A stretch of 46,890 bases of DNA from an uncultured Clostridiaceae bacterium (GCA_947177415.1 CAMWUK010000020.1:1-46890); one strand, 5' to 3'. Shown: positions 1 through 7,789, counted from the first letter of the stretch. The notes: generated by a model from the letters alone, not told the origin. Translations and numbers: made by a program.

Positions 1-100
1 GACTGATGTCCACATGAGGATTTTTACCAGCCATTATGGGAAATTATTAGATATTGTGTATATTCTGGAAAAATCCGAATGAGGGGTTCTGAACAGTTAC
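1..100. repeat. Partial intergenic palindromic-end repeat (R1)
   Basis: The stretch downstream of ruvB ends in TCTGAACAGTTAC and carries TGTATATTCTGG followed by a GAATGA element. The same order appears at 2236-2279 and, on the other strand, at 14770-14830. It is therefore a diverged right end of the dispersed repeat family, cut by the window edge. No coding signal is visible in it. Confidence 0.6.
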
Positions 101-113
101 ATTTGTCTTATTT

Positions 114-1115
114 TCATAAGGAATTCACAGTAACTCCAAGATGCTCATAAGCCGTATTAGTAACCATTCTTCCTCTAGGTGTCCTTTTTATTAACCCATT
201 TTGCAGCAAATAAGGTTCATAGACTTCTTCAATTGTTGCTGCATCCTCTCCTATTGACGCAGCTAATGCTTCTATTCCCACAGGTCCACCGTTAAACTTC
301 TCAATCATACAAAGAAGAATTTCCCTGTCTAACCGATCTAACCCCTCTTTATCTACTTCCAATAATCCAAGGGTGTAATCTACCACCTCTTTAGAGATTT
401 TGCCATCATATTTTACCTCCGCAAAATCTCTGGCACGTTTCAGCAAACGATTCGCCAGTCTTGGAGTTCCCCTGGAACGTTTTGCAACTTCATAAGCTCC
501 TTCTGGTGCAATTTCCGTTCGGAAAAGTTTTGCAGAACGTGTAACGATTTCCTGCAATTCCTTCACCTCATAGTAATGAAGCCTCTCCATTACACCAAAA
601 CGGTCTCTTAGGGGAGCTGTCAACATTCCTACTCTGGTAGTTGCCCCAACAAGTGTAAACTTAGGCAAATCAATTCGTACAGACCGGGCAGAAGATTCTT
701 TCCCAATTATTATATCAATTGCATAATCTTCCATTGCCGGATAAAGGAGTTCTTCCACCTGCCGGTTCAATCTATGAATCTCATCTATAAAAAGAACATC
801 CCCCTCTTGCAGATTATTAAGAATCGCTGCCATATCTCCGGGTTTTTCAATAGCTGGTCCTGCTGTAATCTTAATATTTACATCCATCTCATTTGCAATA
901 ATATTTGCAAGAGTTGTTTTTCCAAGTCCTGGAGGACCATAGAACAAAACATGATCCAAAGATTCTCCTCTTTTTTTCGCTGCTTCAATATATACTTTTA
1001 ACTTTTTCTTTAATTGCTCCTGTCCCACATAATCCGCAAGCAACTTAGGACGAAGGCTGTTTTCTATTTTATAGTCCTCCTCCTGCAATTCTGTTGTAAT
1101 AATTCTTTTTTTCAT
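114..1115 (-). CDS. ruvB: Holliday junction branch migration ATPase RuvB
   Basis: This is the hexameric AAA+ motor that, with RuvA, drives branch migration of Holliday junctions in recombinational repair. The 333-residue product has the normal family length. Walker A GPPGLGKT is at about residues 60-67, Walker B LFIDEIHR at about 108-115, and the sensor GATTR at about 157-161; the C-terminal winged helix includes a [11 protein letters not shown] segment. The ATG follows a GAGGTG ribosome-binding site. It lies 42 bp downstream of ruvA on the same strand, the usual ruvAB order, so the two are probably co-transcribed. Nothing is missing from the protein. The 3' side runs into a repeat fragment within about 15 bp of the stop. 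Confidence 0.98.
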   Translation of the reverse strand: MKKRIITTELQEEDYKIENSLRPKLLADYVGQEQLKKKLKVYIEAAKKRGESLDHVLFYGPPGLGKTTLANIIANEMDVNIKITAGPAIEKPGDMAAILNNLQEGDVLFIDEIHRLNRQVEELLYPAMEDYAIDIIIGKESSARSVRIDLPKFTLVGATTRVGMLTAPLRDRFGVMERLHYYEVKELQEIVTRSAKLFRTEIAPEGAYEVAKRSRGTPRLANRLLKRARDFAEVKYDGKISKEVVDYTLGLLEVDKEGLDRLDREILLCMIEKFNGGPVGIEALAASIGEDAATIEEVYEPYLLQNGLIKRTPRGRMVTNTAYEHLGVTVNSL

Positions 1116-1157
1116 GTGTTTTCACCTCGTATCATTCAAGCAATACATTCAAATACT

Positions 1158-1763
1158 CTACAGCATTTTTTTCAATGCTTCTTTTAAAACAGTTTCCGAA
1201 TCCATGCCATTTTCATATACAACACTTTGTACCGCTTTCACACTTTCTGTTTGAGAATATCCCAATGCCACCAATGCTTCAATAGCATCTGTTCTTGCCA
1301 TAGTTTGTACATCCTTATCTGTTTTTGAGGACAGATTCGCATAAGATTGTACACTATCCTCAAATTTTATCTTATCTTTTAATTCCAAAATTAATTTTTC
1401 CGCAGTCTTCTTCCCAATGCCTGGAGCCTTGGAGATGGTTTTTGCATCCCCGGCAAAAATAGACATCCTAAGTTCATCAGCAGAAAATATCGACAAAATA
1501 CCAAGTGCCCCTTTTGGTCCAATTCCATTTACTGTAATTAAAAGTTCAAACATACGAAGATCTGACTTTGTTAAAAAACCAAAAAGCTGCATAGCATCTT
1601 CCCTTACATGAAAATAAGTATGTATCTTTATTTCACTCCCAACTTGAGGCATTTGTGCCATTACATTCTCTGACACAAATATCTCAAATCCAATACCATT
1701 ATTTTCTATAATTATAGTGTTATCTGTGGTTTCTTCCAACAATCCTTTAATAAATCGAATCAT
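1158..1763 (-). CDS. ruvA: Holliday junction DNA-binding protein RuvA
   Basis: RuvA is the tetrameric subunit that binds four-way DNA junctions and loads RuvB. The frame stays open for 36 further codons upstream, but the start chosen here is the ATG preceded by GGAGGGG at a good distance. That gives 201 residues beginning MIRFIKGLLEE, the usual length and N-terminus of the family. It has the N-terminal OB fold, two helix-hairpin-helix segments (ITVNGIGPKGAL and ISKAPGIGKKTAEKLI) and a C-terminal RuvB-interacting domain ending EALKKML. The upstream open stretch is a repeat hairpin (1798-1833), so the longer frame is read-through of a repeat, not protein. Promoter not identified; it may lie inside the repeat. 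Confidence 0.97.
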   Translation of the reverse strand: MIRFIKGLLEETTDNTIIIENNGIGFEIFVSENVMAQMPQVGSEIKIHTYFHVREDAMQLFGFLTKSDLRMFELLITVNGIGPKGALGILSIFSADELRMSIFAGDAKTISKAPGIGKKTAEKLILELKDKIKFEDSVQSYANLSSKTDKDVQTMARTDAIEALVALGYSQTESVKAVQSVVYENGMDSETVLKEALKKML

Positions 1764-1797
1764 CTTCCCCTCCATAATTTCTATATATTCACTATCT

Positions 1798-2279
1798 TCA
1801 GGTAGAACCTTGCACTCTGCTGCAAGGTTCGTATAAGTGCCAAGTGCTGCTTTTGCACTTGTGTGCATCATCGTTTACGAAACTCCCATGCGGAATATAT
1901 TTATGGTGATGCCTAATTATGCGAGGCATGGGAGTTTTGTAAGATTACAGTTCAGCCATGCAAAAGTATATGTGCAAATTGCACGAGGGAGCTTGCTCAC
2001 AGAGGGCAAGTTGTATATACACTTTTATATGCTTAACACCATACATGAATATTTTACTATGAAAGTCCTGACAAACGGCTGCATTTTGTGCAAGATTGCT
2101 TGCAAAGAAATGCAGACATTTGGCTGGCTAAACTGTATGAGTATGTAGGGCGGTAGCCCGAAATACGAATACAGTTGGTGATTGCGGGAGTGCAAAGCAT
2201 GTAGCAATCGACTTTTATTCATAATATTCTTAGTCATGTATATTCTGGCAAAATATGAATGACATGGCTGAACTGTTAC
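1798..2279. repeat. Composite intergenic repeat, largest copy (R2)
   Basis: This block between cls and ruvA consists of several hairpin modules in a row. The first is a small hairpin with arms CCTTGCA/TGCAAGG (1798-1833). Next is a hairpin with arms ACTCCCATGC/GCATGGGAGT (about 1880-1937). A long hairpin with arms starting AAAAGTATATGTGC follows (about 1963-2030). Then comes the 160-nt structured unit (2059-2218), and last an end carrying TGTATATTCTGGCA and GGCTGAACTGTTAC (2236-2279). Two overlapping short ORFs occur here, but they follow the repeat and have no family resemblance. The outer part matches 14770-14956 on the opposite strand and the inner unit matches 23468-23627. The stretch holds no gene that I can support. 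Confidence 0.85.
2059..2218 (+). ncRNA. 160-nt structured unit, copy 1
   Basis: Read on the plus strand, the unit folds as a closed multi-arm structure. The outer stem is ATGAAAGT/ACTTTTAT. Arm 1 is CTGCATTT/AAATGCAG with an inner TGCAAG/CTTGCA. Arm 2 is AACTGTAT/ATACAGTT with an inner GGGC/GCCC. Arm 3 is GATTGC/GCAATC with an inner GTGC/GCAT. The joining segments CCTGACAAACGG and ACATTTGGCTGGCTA are unpaired and identical in the second copy at 23468-23627. Stem changes between copies are compensated. It could act as RNA or as folded single-stranded DNA of a mobile element; the strand is assumed from the fold. No known RNA family was recognised. Confidence 0.55.
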
Positions 2280-2298
2280 TCCTGTAAGTTATATTTTA

Positions 2299-3903
2299 TT
2301 ACAACAACGTCGAAAATGCATTTAAAACTACCTGGGTTACTTTCATTTTCCATGGTCTTTTACACCACTCTTCATAACTTATTTCTTTACATTGTGCAAA
2401 GGTTTTCATATAGTCATCTTTTATGGTAGATATTACTTCTTTGTTAGATATCCAGACTCCATTTTCATAATGCAGGTAAAAACTCCGGTAATCCATATTA
2501 ATCGTACCTACAATACCAAATTCCTCATTGATAATAGACTTTGCATGGATAAATCCCGGCAAATACTCAAAAATACGAACACCGTTCTTTAAAAGATATC
2601 CATAATTGTAATTGGTAACCAATTTTATAGATTTCTTATCTGGTATATATGGTGTAATAATCCGCACATCAACTCCACTTTTCACTGCAAGAATCAAAGC
2701 ATCCTGCATATCTTTTTCAATAACCAGATATGGTGTCATAACATATAGATATTCCCTGGCATAATGAATCATCTGATTATACAGCATTTCTATAGGATTA
2801 TTAGGATTATTAAGAGGTCCATCTGAAATTATATGGCAATATACATCCGATGCTGGAAACTTTGCTGTTGGACGATATTTATTAAAATTCTCACATATCT
2901 GCTCCCTGCACATCTCCCACATTTGTAAAAATATAATGGTAAGCCCCCACACTGCATCACCAACAATACGTACTCCTGTATCTTTCCATACACCAAAACG
3001 CTGAATTAAATTAGCATATTCATCCGCAATATTGAAACCTCCTGTATATCCTATATTGCCATCAATTACCACAATCTTTTGATGACTGCGGTAATTCATA
3101 TAAAGTTTACCTGTATAACGATGTATTGGATTAAAAATTGCTACCTGGAATCCCTCTGCACGCAGTTTCTTTGCAAAATGTTTTTCTGTACGAAGCATGG
3201 CTCCAAAATCATCATAAGCAAATTTCACCTCTACCCCTTCCTTAATTTTACGTAGGCATACATCATGTATAGCATCCCATATAGCCCCTTCTGCCACAAT
3301 AAAGAAGTGAATCAGTATAAAATGTTCTGCTTTTTCTAAATCCTGAAGGATTGCTTCAAACGCATCTTCTCCCATAGAATAATATTCAATTTGATTATTT
3401 CTGGTAAGAGGGAAACCTTCTGCTTCTAGAAAATTAGACATTCTGCTTCGGAAGGGGTGGATTTTCTGATATTCTTCTATCAATTTCTCATTATGTTCCA
3501 CATATTCTGTTCCATGTGCCATAATTCTCATTAATTTCTCATCTATCTTCTTGCTGGAATTTGTTTTCCCCCATAACAAAAACATTATCTGTCCCGAAAT
3601 AGGAAGCACCAGGCAAATACTTATCCAAGCAATTTTGTATGCAGGACTTCTGCTGTCATTTACTAATGTAAATACCACAATTAAACTACAAATTTCTAAT
3701 ACAATATAAAAATAAACAGTATACTGTTGTAGCACAAAAGGAAGTAAAATAAGCAGGATAATTTGAAATAGCACCAAAAGTCCAACAACACATACACGAA
3801 AAAATCCACTTAAGCTATTCTTCATTCTTCCTGTCATATCACTAATAATTTTACCTGCTTCTTGTTCCATTCTATTCCAATGTTGTTTAAATTGTTTTTC
3901 CAT
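2299..3903 (-). CDS. cls: Cardiolipin synthase
   Basis: This membrane phospholipase-D-superfamily enzyme joins two phosphatidylglycerols to make cardiolipin. The 534-residue protein has a basic N-terminal stretch, then hydrophobic segments at about 36-58, 62-82 and 91-111. Two PLD repeats follow: HQKIVVID at about 274-281, followed by GGFN, and HAKSIINE at about 453-460, followed by GTINMD. The first is a textbook HxKx4D. In the second, Glu takes the place of the usual Asp. Length and layout otherwise fit bacterial Cls. The start has an AAGGAAAAGG site upstream. It appears to be monocistronic, with its own promoter at 3958-3986 and the composite repeat downstream. Confidence 0.93.
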   Translation of the reverse strand: MEKQFKQHWNRMEQEAGKIISDMTGRMKNSLSGFFRVCVVGLLVLFQIILLILLPFVLQQYTVYFYIVLEICSLIVVFTLVNDSRSPAYKIAWISICLVLPISGQIMFLLWGKTNSSKKIDEKLMRIMAHGTEYVEHNEKLIEEYQKIHPFRSRMSNFLEAEGFPLTRNNQIEYYSMGEDAFEAILQDLEKAEHFILIHFFIVAEGAIWDAIHDVCLRKIKEGVEVKFAYDDFGAMLRTEKHFAKKLRAEGFQVAIFNPIHRYTGKLYMNYRSHQKIVVIDGNIGYTGGFNIADEYANLIQRFGVWKDTGVRIVGDAVWGLTIIFLQMWEMCREQICENFNKYRPTAKFPASDVYCHIISDGPLNNPNNPIEMLYNQMIHYAREYLYVMTPYLVIEKDMQDALILAVKSGVDVRIITPYIPDKKSIKLVTNYNYGYLLKNGVRIFEYLPGFIHAKSIINEEFGIVGTINMDYRSFYLHYENGVWISNKEVISTIKDDYMKTFAQCKEISYEEWCKRPWKMKVTQVVLNAFSTLL

Positions 3904-3957
3904 GTTATCCTTTTCCTTCTGTTTTTTCTTATACTCCCATTATTGCCCATATCTTTC

Positions 3958-3986
3958 ATTGTATCATACTTTTATTCATTTTCCAA
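3958..3986 (-). promoter_or_regulatory. Probable sigma-A promoter of cls
   Basis: On the minus strand, TTGGAA and TACAAT are separated by 17 bases, about 55 bp upstream of the cls ATG. This is a pattern match only. Confidence 0.5.
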
Positions 3987-4129
3987 ATTTTATCGAAAAA
4001 TATCACTGCTTATTCAGTTTTTGTAACAGTTTTTTATTGCCATGAGTTTTCTAATGCAATCTTTTCATGTATTTTATTTGCAATAGCTTTAAGAAATTGA
4101 ATATTTGCCTTATCAGACAACCAAAACAA

Positions 4130-4154
4130 AGAGGATAAGAAAATCTTATCCCCT
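4130..4154 (-). terminator. Intrinsic terminator after rpmF
   Basis: On the minus strand, arms AGGGGATAAGA and TCTTATCCTCT flank a 3-nt loop and are followed by TTGTTTTGG. The hairpin lies about 30 bp after the rpmF stop and closes the yceD-rpmF unit. Confidence 0.8.
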
Positions 4155-4183
4155 TTAAAATAGTCTTATTCTTGAAATCAAAA

Positions 4184-4363
4184 TTAGTCAACAGAAATGA
4201 TTTCTTTCTTATTGTAAGAACCACAAGATTTACATACTCTATGTGGAATCATAAGTTCTCCACACTTGCTGCATTTTACTAAGTTTGGAGCAGTCATTTT
4301 CCAGTTAGCTCTACGACTATCTCTTCTTGCTTTTGATGATTTATTTTTTGGACAGATTGACAT
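4184..4363 (-). CDS. rpmF: Large ribosomal subunit protein bL32
   Basis: This is a small structural protein of the 50S subunit. The start chosen is the ATG after GAGGAGGTG, giving 59 residues beginning MSICPKNKSSKARRD, the conserved bL32 N-terminus; the frame runs 8 codons further upstream without a start signal. Four cysteines in two CxxC pairs (CSKCGE and CKSCGS) form the zinc ribbon of the zinc-binding form. It directly follows yceD, the usual partner in bacteria, and is closed by a terminator at 4130-4154. Confidence 0.97.
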   Translation of the reverse strand: MSICPKNKSSKARRDSRRANWKMTAPNLVKCSKCGELMIPHRVCKSCGSYNKKEIISVD

Positions 4364-4429
4364 GGTCACACCTCCTCTTATTCTCAAACAAACACATAAT
4401 ACTATATTCGCTACAGTAGCAGCTCTATT

Positions 4430-4963
4430 TTATTCATCTGCTTGTCCAAAATTCTTAAAAATATCTTGAATGGCAAGCATCCGAGGATCTTTTCCCTGTT
4501 CCGAACATTTACACTCTCTGGTATTCAGATTGATACCACAATCGTTGCAAATTCCTTTACAATCCTCCTTACATAATGTCTGCATAGGAAATTGTACAAG
4601 GAGTTCCTCTACAATCAAATCCTCCACATTCAAGTCAAATTCTTGAATGTAGGTTGCTTCCTTCAATTCTTCGTTCCTTGTTCCATCTACTTCACGGAAA
4701 TCAAATTCCCGCTCAAAATCAATATCAAAAGAAACTTCCACATCCTCTAAACATCTGCTGCAGGGTATCATAATACTCAAGCTTGTCTTGCAAAGAATCC
4801 GTACTTTACGCTCCGCTACAGAGGTGATATCCAAGATTACTGGACTCTTCTTTGTAATCGGATAGGATTCTCCTTGCTTTTCAAAATGTGTCATCTCTAA
4901 AGGAACTTCCATGTGCCTTGTCTGACCTACTAAAGTCATGACTTCGGATAAATTTACGAGCAT
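4430..4963 (-). CDS. yceD: YceD/DUF177 family protein
   Basis: The 177-residue protein belongs to the DUF177 (YceD) family, almost always encoded just upstream of rpmF and linked in other bacteria and plants to large-subunit rRNA metabolism. Diagnostic features are CSRCLEDVEV in the middle and the C-terminal cysteine cluster CKEDCKGICNDCG, both typical metal-binding positions. The ATG follows AGGAGATG. It has a strong promoter 33-61 bp upstream and presumably drives rpmF. The exact biochemical role in Firmicutes is not established. Confidence 0.93.
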   Translation of the reverse strand: MLVNLSEVMTLVGQTRHMEVPLEMTHFEKQGESYPITKKSPVILDITSVAERKVRILCKTSLSIMIPCSRCLEDVEVSFDIDFEREFDFREVDGTRNEELKEATYIQEFDLNVEDLIVEELLVQFPMQTLCKEDCKGICNDCGINLNTRECKCSEQGKDPRMLAIQDIFKNFGQADE

Positions 4964-4995
4964 CTTATCATCTCCTAAAAAACCACACTTTTTTA

Positions 4996-5024
4996 TTTAT
5001 AACATATTTCTTGATTAAAGTCAA
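4996..5024 (-). promoter_or_regulatory. Sigma-A promoter of yceD-rpmF
   Basis: On the minus strand, TTGACT and TATAAA are exactly 17 bases apart, with the ATG of yceD about 33 bp downstream of the -10 box. Confidence 0.75.
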
Positions 5025-5063
5025 TAAAATTTTTATTTTTCTACCAGGCATCTTGTTTCCCTT

Positions 5064-5206
5064 TTACTGTTCACAGGTTCCCTGTGTCCAGTAACGATTT
5101 TGGTTTATTAAAAATGCATCTTCGATGCATGAACCAAAATCTTGCATAATTTTATTCTTGGTGCACAGCTTGACAGCAAGTGTCAAGCTTGCGAGTAAGC
5201 AGTAAC
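5064..5206. repeat. Three-hairpin intergenic repeat overlapping the ackA 3' end (R3)
   Basis: Read on the minus strand from 5206, the element begins GTTACTG and continues through three hairpins: AAGCTTGACA/TGTCAAGCTT-type, ATTTTGGTT.../AACCAAAAT with a nested ATGCATC/GATGCAT, and the end palindrome ACACAGG/CCTGTG closing in CAGTAA. Its first approximately 46 bases recur on the plus strand at 6424-6470 with few changes, so ackA lies between inverted copies. The last 17 ackA codons and its stop are inside this element. Confidence 0.75.
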
Positions 5207-6381
5207 GTTTCCCTTGCAATTGCCAGTTCCTCATTTGTTGGAACAATAAATACCTTCACCTTGGAGTCTGCTGTGGATACCATAACTTCTTCTCCTGTTT
5301 TCTCACAAGCCACCTCATCAACTTTTACACCAAGATAGCCAAGATATTCCATAACTCCCTTTCTTATCTCTATAGCATTCTCACCAATTCCGGCAGTAAA
5401 GGCAATTGCATCCACTCCATTCATGGCAGCTACATAAGCTCCTATATATTTTGCAATAGAGTAAATAAAAGCATCCATGGTAATTTCTGCCTGCTGGTTT
5501 CCCTCTGCTTTTCCTTTTCTTAAATCCCTGAAATCACTTGTCAATCCAGACATTCCTGAAAGACCAGATTCTTTATTTAAGATAGTCATAATTTCATCAA
5601 TACTTTTCTTTTCTTTATGAGCAATAAATTCCATAATTGCTGGATCAATACTTCCAGAACGTGTTCCCATAATAATACCTTCTAATGGCGTAAGCCCCAT
5701 AGAAGTATCCACAGATTCACCATTCTTAACGGCTGTCACACTTCCGCCATTTCCAATATGACAAACAATCAGCTTAGACTGCTTAAGATCAAGCCCCGCA
5801 AGTTCTGCTAATCTTTTTGATACAAAACTATGGCTGGTTCCATGAAAACCATAACGTCTTACCTTGTATTCTTCATAGTATCGATAAGGAATTCCATACA
5901 TATATGCTTTTTCTGGCATAGTCTGATGAAATGCAGTATCAAATACTGCTACCATTGGAACATTTGGCAAAGCCTTTTTACAAGCATCAATGCCTATTAA
6001 ATTTGCCGGATTATGTAGTGGTGCTAAATCATTGCAAGATTCAATTGCTTTTTTTACCTCGTCTGTAATAATAACAGAGGCTGCAAATTGCTCTCCACCA
6101 TGTACCACACGGTGTCCAACAGCTTCAATCTCCTGCAGGGAAGAAATTACTCCATACTCCTTGTCTACTAATTCATCTAAAACCAATTGGACAGCCACTT
6201 CATGATTTGGCATAGCATTCTTTTCTTCATCTTTTATTTTCTTTCCTGCAACTTTGTGAGTCAATTGTCCATCAATTCCAATTCTTTCACAAAGACCAGA
6301 AGCTAATGCCTGCTCTGTCTTTGTATCAATCAATTGGTATTTTAGGGAAGAACTTCCACAATTTATAACTAAAACTTTCAT
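5152..6381 (-). CDS. ackA: Acetate kinase
   Basis: This enzyme catalyses acetyl phosphate + ADP to acetate + ATP, the ATP-yielding last step of acetate fermentation in the cytosol. The start is the ATG after AAGGAGATAAAT, giving 409 residues that begin MKVLVINCGSSSLKYQL. Visible family signatures are NCGSSSLKY, GHRVVHGGE, HNPAN, FDTAFHQTMP, HIGNGGS and MGTRSG. The conserved fold ends at about NEELAIARET. The final 17 residues (LLLTRKLDTCCQAVHQE) are encoded by an inserted intergenic repeat, so the C-terminal tail is repeat-derived and about 10-15 residues longer than usual. Its partner pta lies upstream, 354 bp away across three repeats, so co-transcription is uncertain. Confidence 0.97.
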   Translation of the reverse strand: MKVLVINCGSSSLKYQLIDTKTEQALASGLCERIGIDGQLTHKVAGKKIKDEEKNAMPNHEVAVQLVLDELVDKEYGVISSLQEIEAVGHRVVHGGEQFAASVIITDEVKKAIESCNDLAPLHNPANLIGIDACKKALPNVPMVAVFDTAFHQTMPEKAYMYGIPYRYYEEYKVRRYGFHGTSHSFVSKRLAELAGLDLKQSKLIVCHIGNGGSVTAVKNGESVDTSMGLTPLEGIIMGTRSGSIDPAIMEFIAHKEKKSIDEIMTILNKESGLSGMSGLTSDFRDLRKGKAEGNQQAEITMDAFIYSIAKYIGAYVAAMNGVDAIAFTAGIGENAIEIRKGVMEYLGYLGVKVDEVACEKTGEEVMVSTADSKVKVFIVPTNEELAIARETLLLTRKLDTCCQAVHQE

Positions 6382-6423
6382 ATTTATCTCCTTATCTGCT
6401 TTATTATTTATAGTTGTGCCTTC

Positions 6424-6490
6424 GTTACTGTTCACTCACAAGCTTGACACTTGCTGTCAAGCTATGTGCCAAAAACATAGAATAGCCAAA
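6424..6490. repeat. Repeat unit upstream of ackA (R4)
   Basis: The sequence starts GTTACTGTTCACTC and continues into the AAGCTTGACA/TGTCAAGCT hairpin, then an ATGT/ACAT hairpin, and runs straight into R5. The first approximately 46 bases match the minus strand of 5161-5206. Confidence 0.7.
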
Positions 6491-6624
6491 GTAACAGTTC
6501 AGGTAGGTCTGCACACTCCACTGTGCAGACCGTATAAGCGATTAAAACAGGAAAAGGAATTGGGCAATTTACATGAGAAGCTTGCCCAATTCCGTAACAG
6601 GTCAGCCCTCAGCTGAACTGTTAC
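6491..6624. repeat. Three-hairpin repeat, copy 1 (R5)
   Basis: This 134-bp unit opens with GTAACAGTTCAGG and closes with GCTGAACTGTTAC. It contains GGTCTGCACA/TGTGCAGACC, GAATTGGGCAA/TTGCCCAATTC and a closing hairpin GTAACAGGTCAGC/GCTGAACTGTTAC. Inverted-orientation copies are at 7874-8010 and 9378-9510. Confidence 0.85.
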
Positions 6625-6715
6625 CAGCCAAGAATCCAGCCTTTCGCCAAAGGTGAATTATAAATAGGCTGGATTCAGTTACTGTTAGCACCATAAGTAT
6701 GAACAGTAGCGTGCC
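6625..6715. repeat. Hairpin unit downstream of pta (R6)
   Basis: Perfect arms GAATCCAGCCT/AGGCTGGATTC enclose a nested CCTTT/AAAGG. Then follows GTTACTGTTAG...GAACAGTAGC, a degenerate end palindrome of the same family. Together R4, R5 and R6 fill the space between ackA and pta; I see no gene or clear promoter there. Confidence 0.6.
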
Positions 6716-6735
6716 TGCATAGCAGGAATAATCGT

Positions 6736-7746
6736 CTACTGAATATCTTCTGCTCCTGCCTGTACTGCAGTAATAGCTACAACTCCAACAATATCATCCG
6801 AAGAACATCCTCTGGACAAATCGTTTACCGGTTTGGCAATTCCTTGGGTTAAAGGTCCGTATGCTTCTGCTTTTGCTAGTCTTTGTACTAGCTTATATCC
6901 ATTATTACCAGCATCTAAATTCGGGAATACCAATACATTAGCATGTCCGGCAATGCCGCTTCCCGGTGCCTTAAATGCACCAACACTTGGCACGATAGCA
7001 GCATCCACCTGAAACTCTCCATCCAATTTTACTTTTGGATATTTCTGTTTTGCAATCACAGTTGCCTCCACTACTTTATCCACATCCGGATGGGAAGCAC
7101 TACCCTTTGTAGAATGGGATATCATTGCTACAATTGGCTCTTCCTGCACCAATAACTTAAAACTCTGTGCTGTAGTTCCTGCAATCACTGCAAGCTCCTG
7201 TGCCGTAGGATTCTGGTTCAAACCTGCATCAGAGAATATAAAGGTTCCTTTCGCACCATAGTCACAATTTGGAACCACCATAACAAACATACCTGATACC
7301 AGTTCCGTTCCTGGAGCAGTCTTTAAAATCTGCAGGGAAGGTCTCAATACATCAGCAGTTGCGTGACATGCTCCTGCAACCATTCCATCTGCGTCTTCCA
7401 ATTTTACCATCATAACACCAAAATGCAAAAAATCTTTTTGCAGCAACTCTCTTGCTTTTTCTTCGGTCATGCCTTTCTTCTTACGAAGTTCCACCAAAGT
7501 ATTCACATATTCATCCATCCGCTCAAAGGTAGCTGGATTTATAATCTCAGCTTTTGATAAATTATATCCATAATTATGTGCTTTTTGCAAAATTTCTTCC
7601 TTGTCTCCAACTAAAATCAAATCCGCAATATCTTCTTTAATAATTCTTGCAGCAGCCTGAATGGTTCTTACATCTTCTGTTTCAGGTAATACAATTCTTT
7701 TTTTGTTTTTTCGTGCTCTTTCTTTTATTTTATCAATAAAATTCAT
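6736..7746 (-). CDS. pta: Phosphate acetyltransferase
   Basis: This enzyme converts acetyl-CoA + phosphate to acetyl phosphate + CoA, feeding acetate kinase. The 336-residue product is the normal length of the stand-alone PTA_PTB enzyme. It begins MNFIDKIKERARK, with the N-terminal KRIVLPETEDVRTIQAA, and carries the C-terminal substrate-binding segments GMVAGACHATADVLRP, FIFSDAGLNQNPTA, MISHSTKGSASHP and PNLDAGNNGYKLVQRLAKAEAYGP. A consensus-like promoter lies 44-72 bp upstream. ackA is the next gene on the same strand, but three repeats intervene. Nothing appears broken. Confidence 0.97.
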   Translation of the reverse strand: MNFIDKIKERARKNKKRIVLPETEDVRTIQAAARIIKEDIADLILVGDKEEILQKAHNYGYNLSKAEIINPATFERMDEYVNTLVELRKKKGMTEEKARELLQKDFLHFGVMMVKLEDADGMVAGACHATADVLRPSLQILKTAPGTELVSGMFVMVVPNCDYGAKGTFIFSDAGLNQNPTAQELAVIAGTTAQSFKLLVQEEPIVAMISHSTKGSASHPDVDKVVEATVIAKQKYPKVKLDGEFQVDAAIVPSVGAFKAPGSGIAGHANVLVFPNLDAGNNGYKLVQRLAKAEAYGPLTQGIAKPVNDLSRGCSSDDIVGVVAITAVQAGAEDIQ

Positions 7747-7789
7747 CTTGCCACCTCGCTCAAAATAGATTTATCTTTTTATATATTTT

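Noticed and set aside
1764-1871. N-terminal extension of RuvA by 36 codons
   Set aside because: It crosses the hairpin at 1798-1833 and lacks a signal; the internal ATG has GGAGGGG and gives the normal RuvA length.
1837-2237. Two overlapping short ORFs (103 and 70 codons) on opposite strands between cls and ruvA
   Set aside because: Both lie wholly in the composite repeat, follow hairpin arms, have no ribosome-binding site, and the corresponding unit at 23468-23627 does not keep either frame.
5064-6490. Composite transposon carrying ackA between inverted copies of R3 and R4
   Set aside because: Repeats of the family occur all over the window, ackA sits beside its normal partner pta, and no transposase is present. 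The inverted pair is more simply explained by independent insertions.
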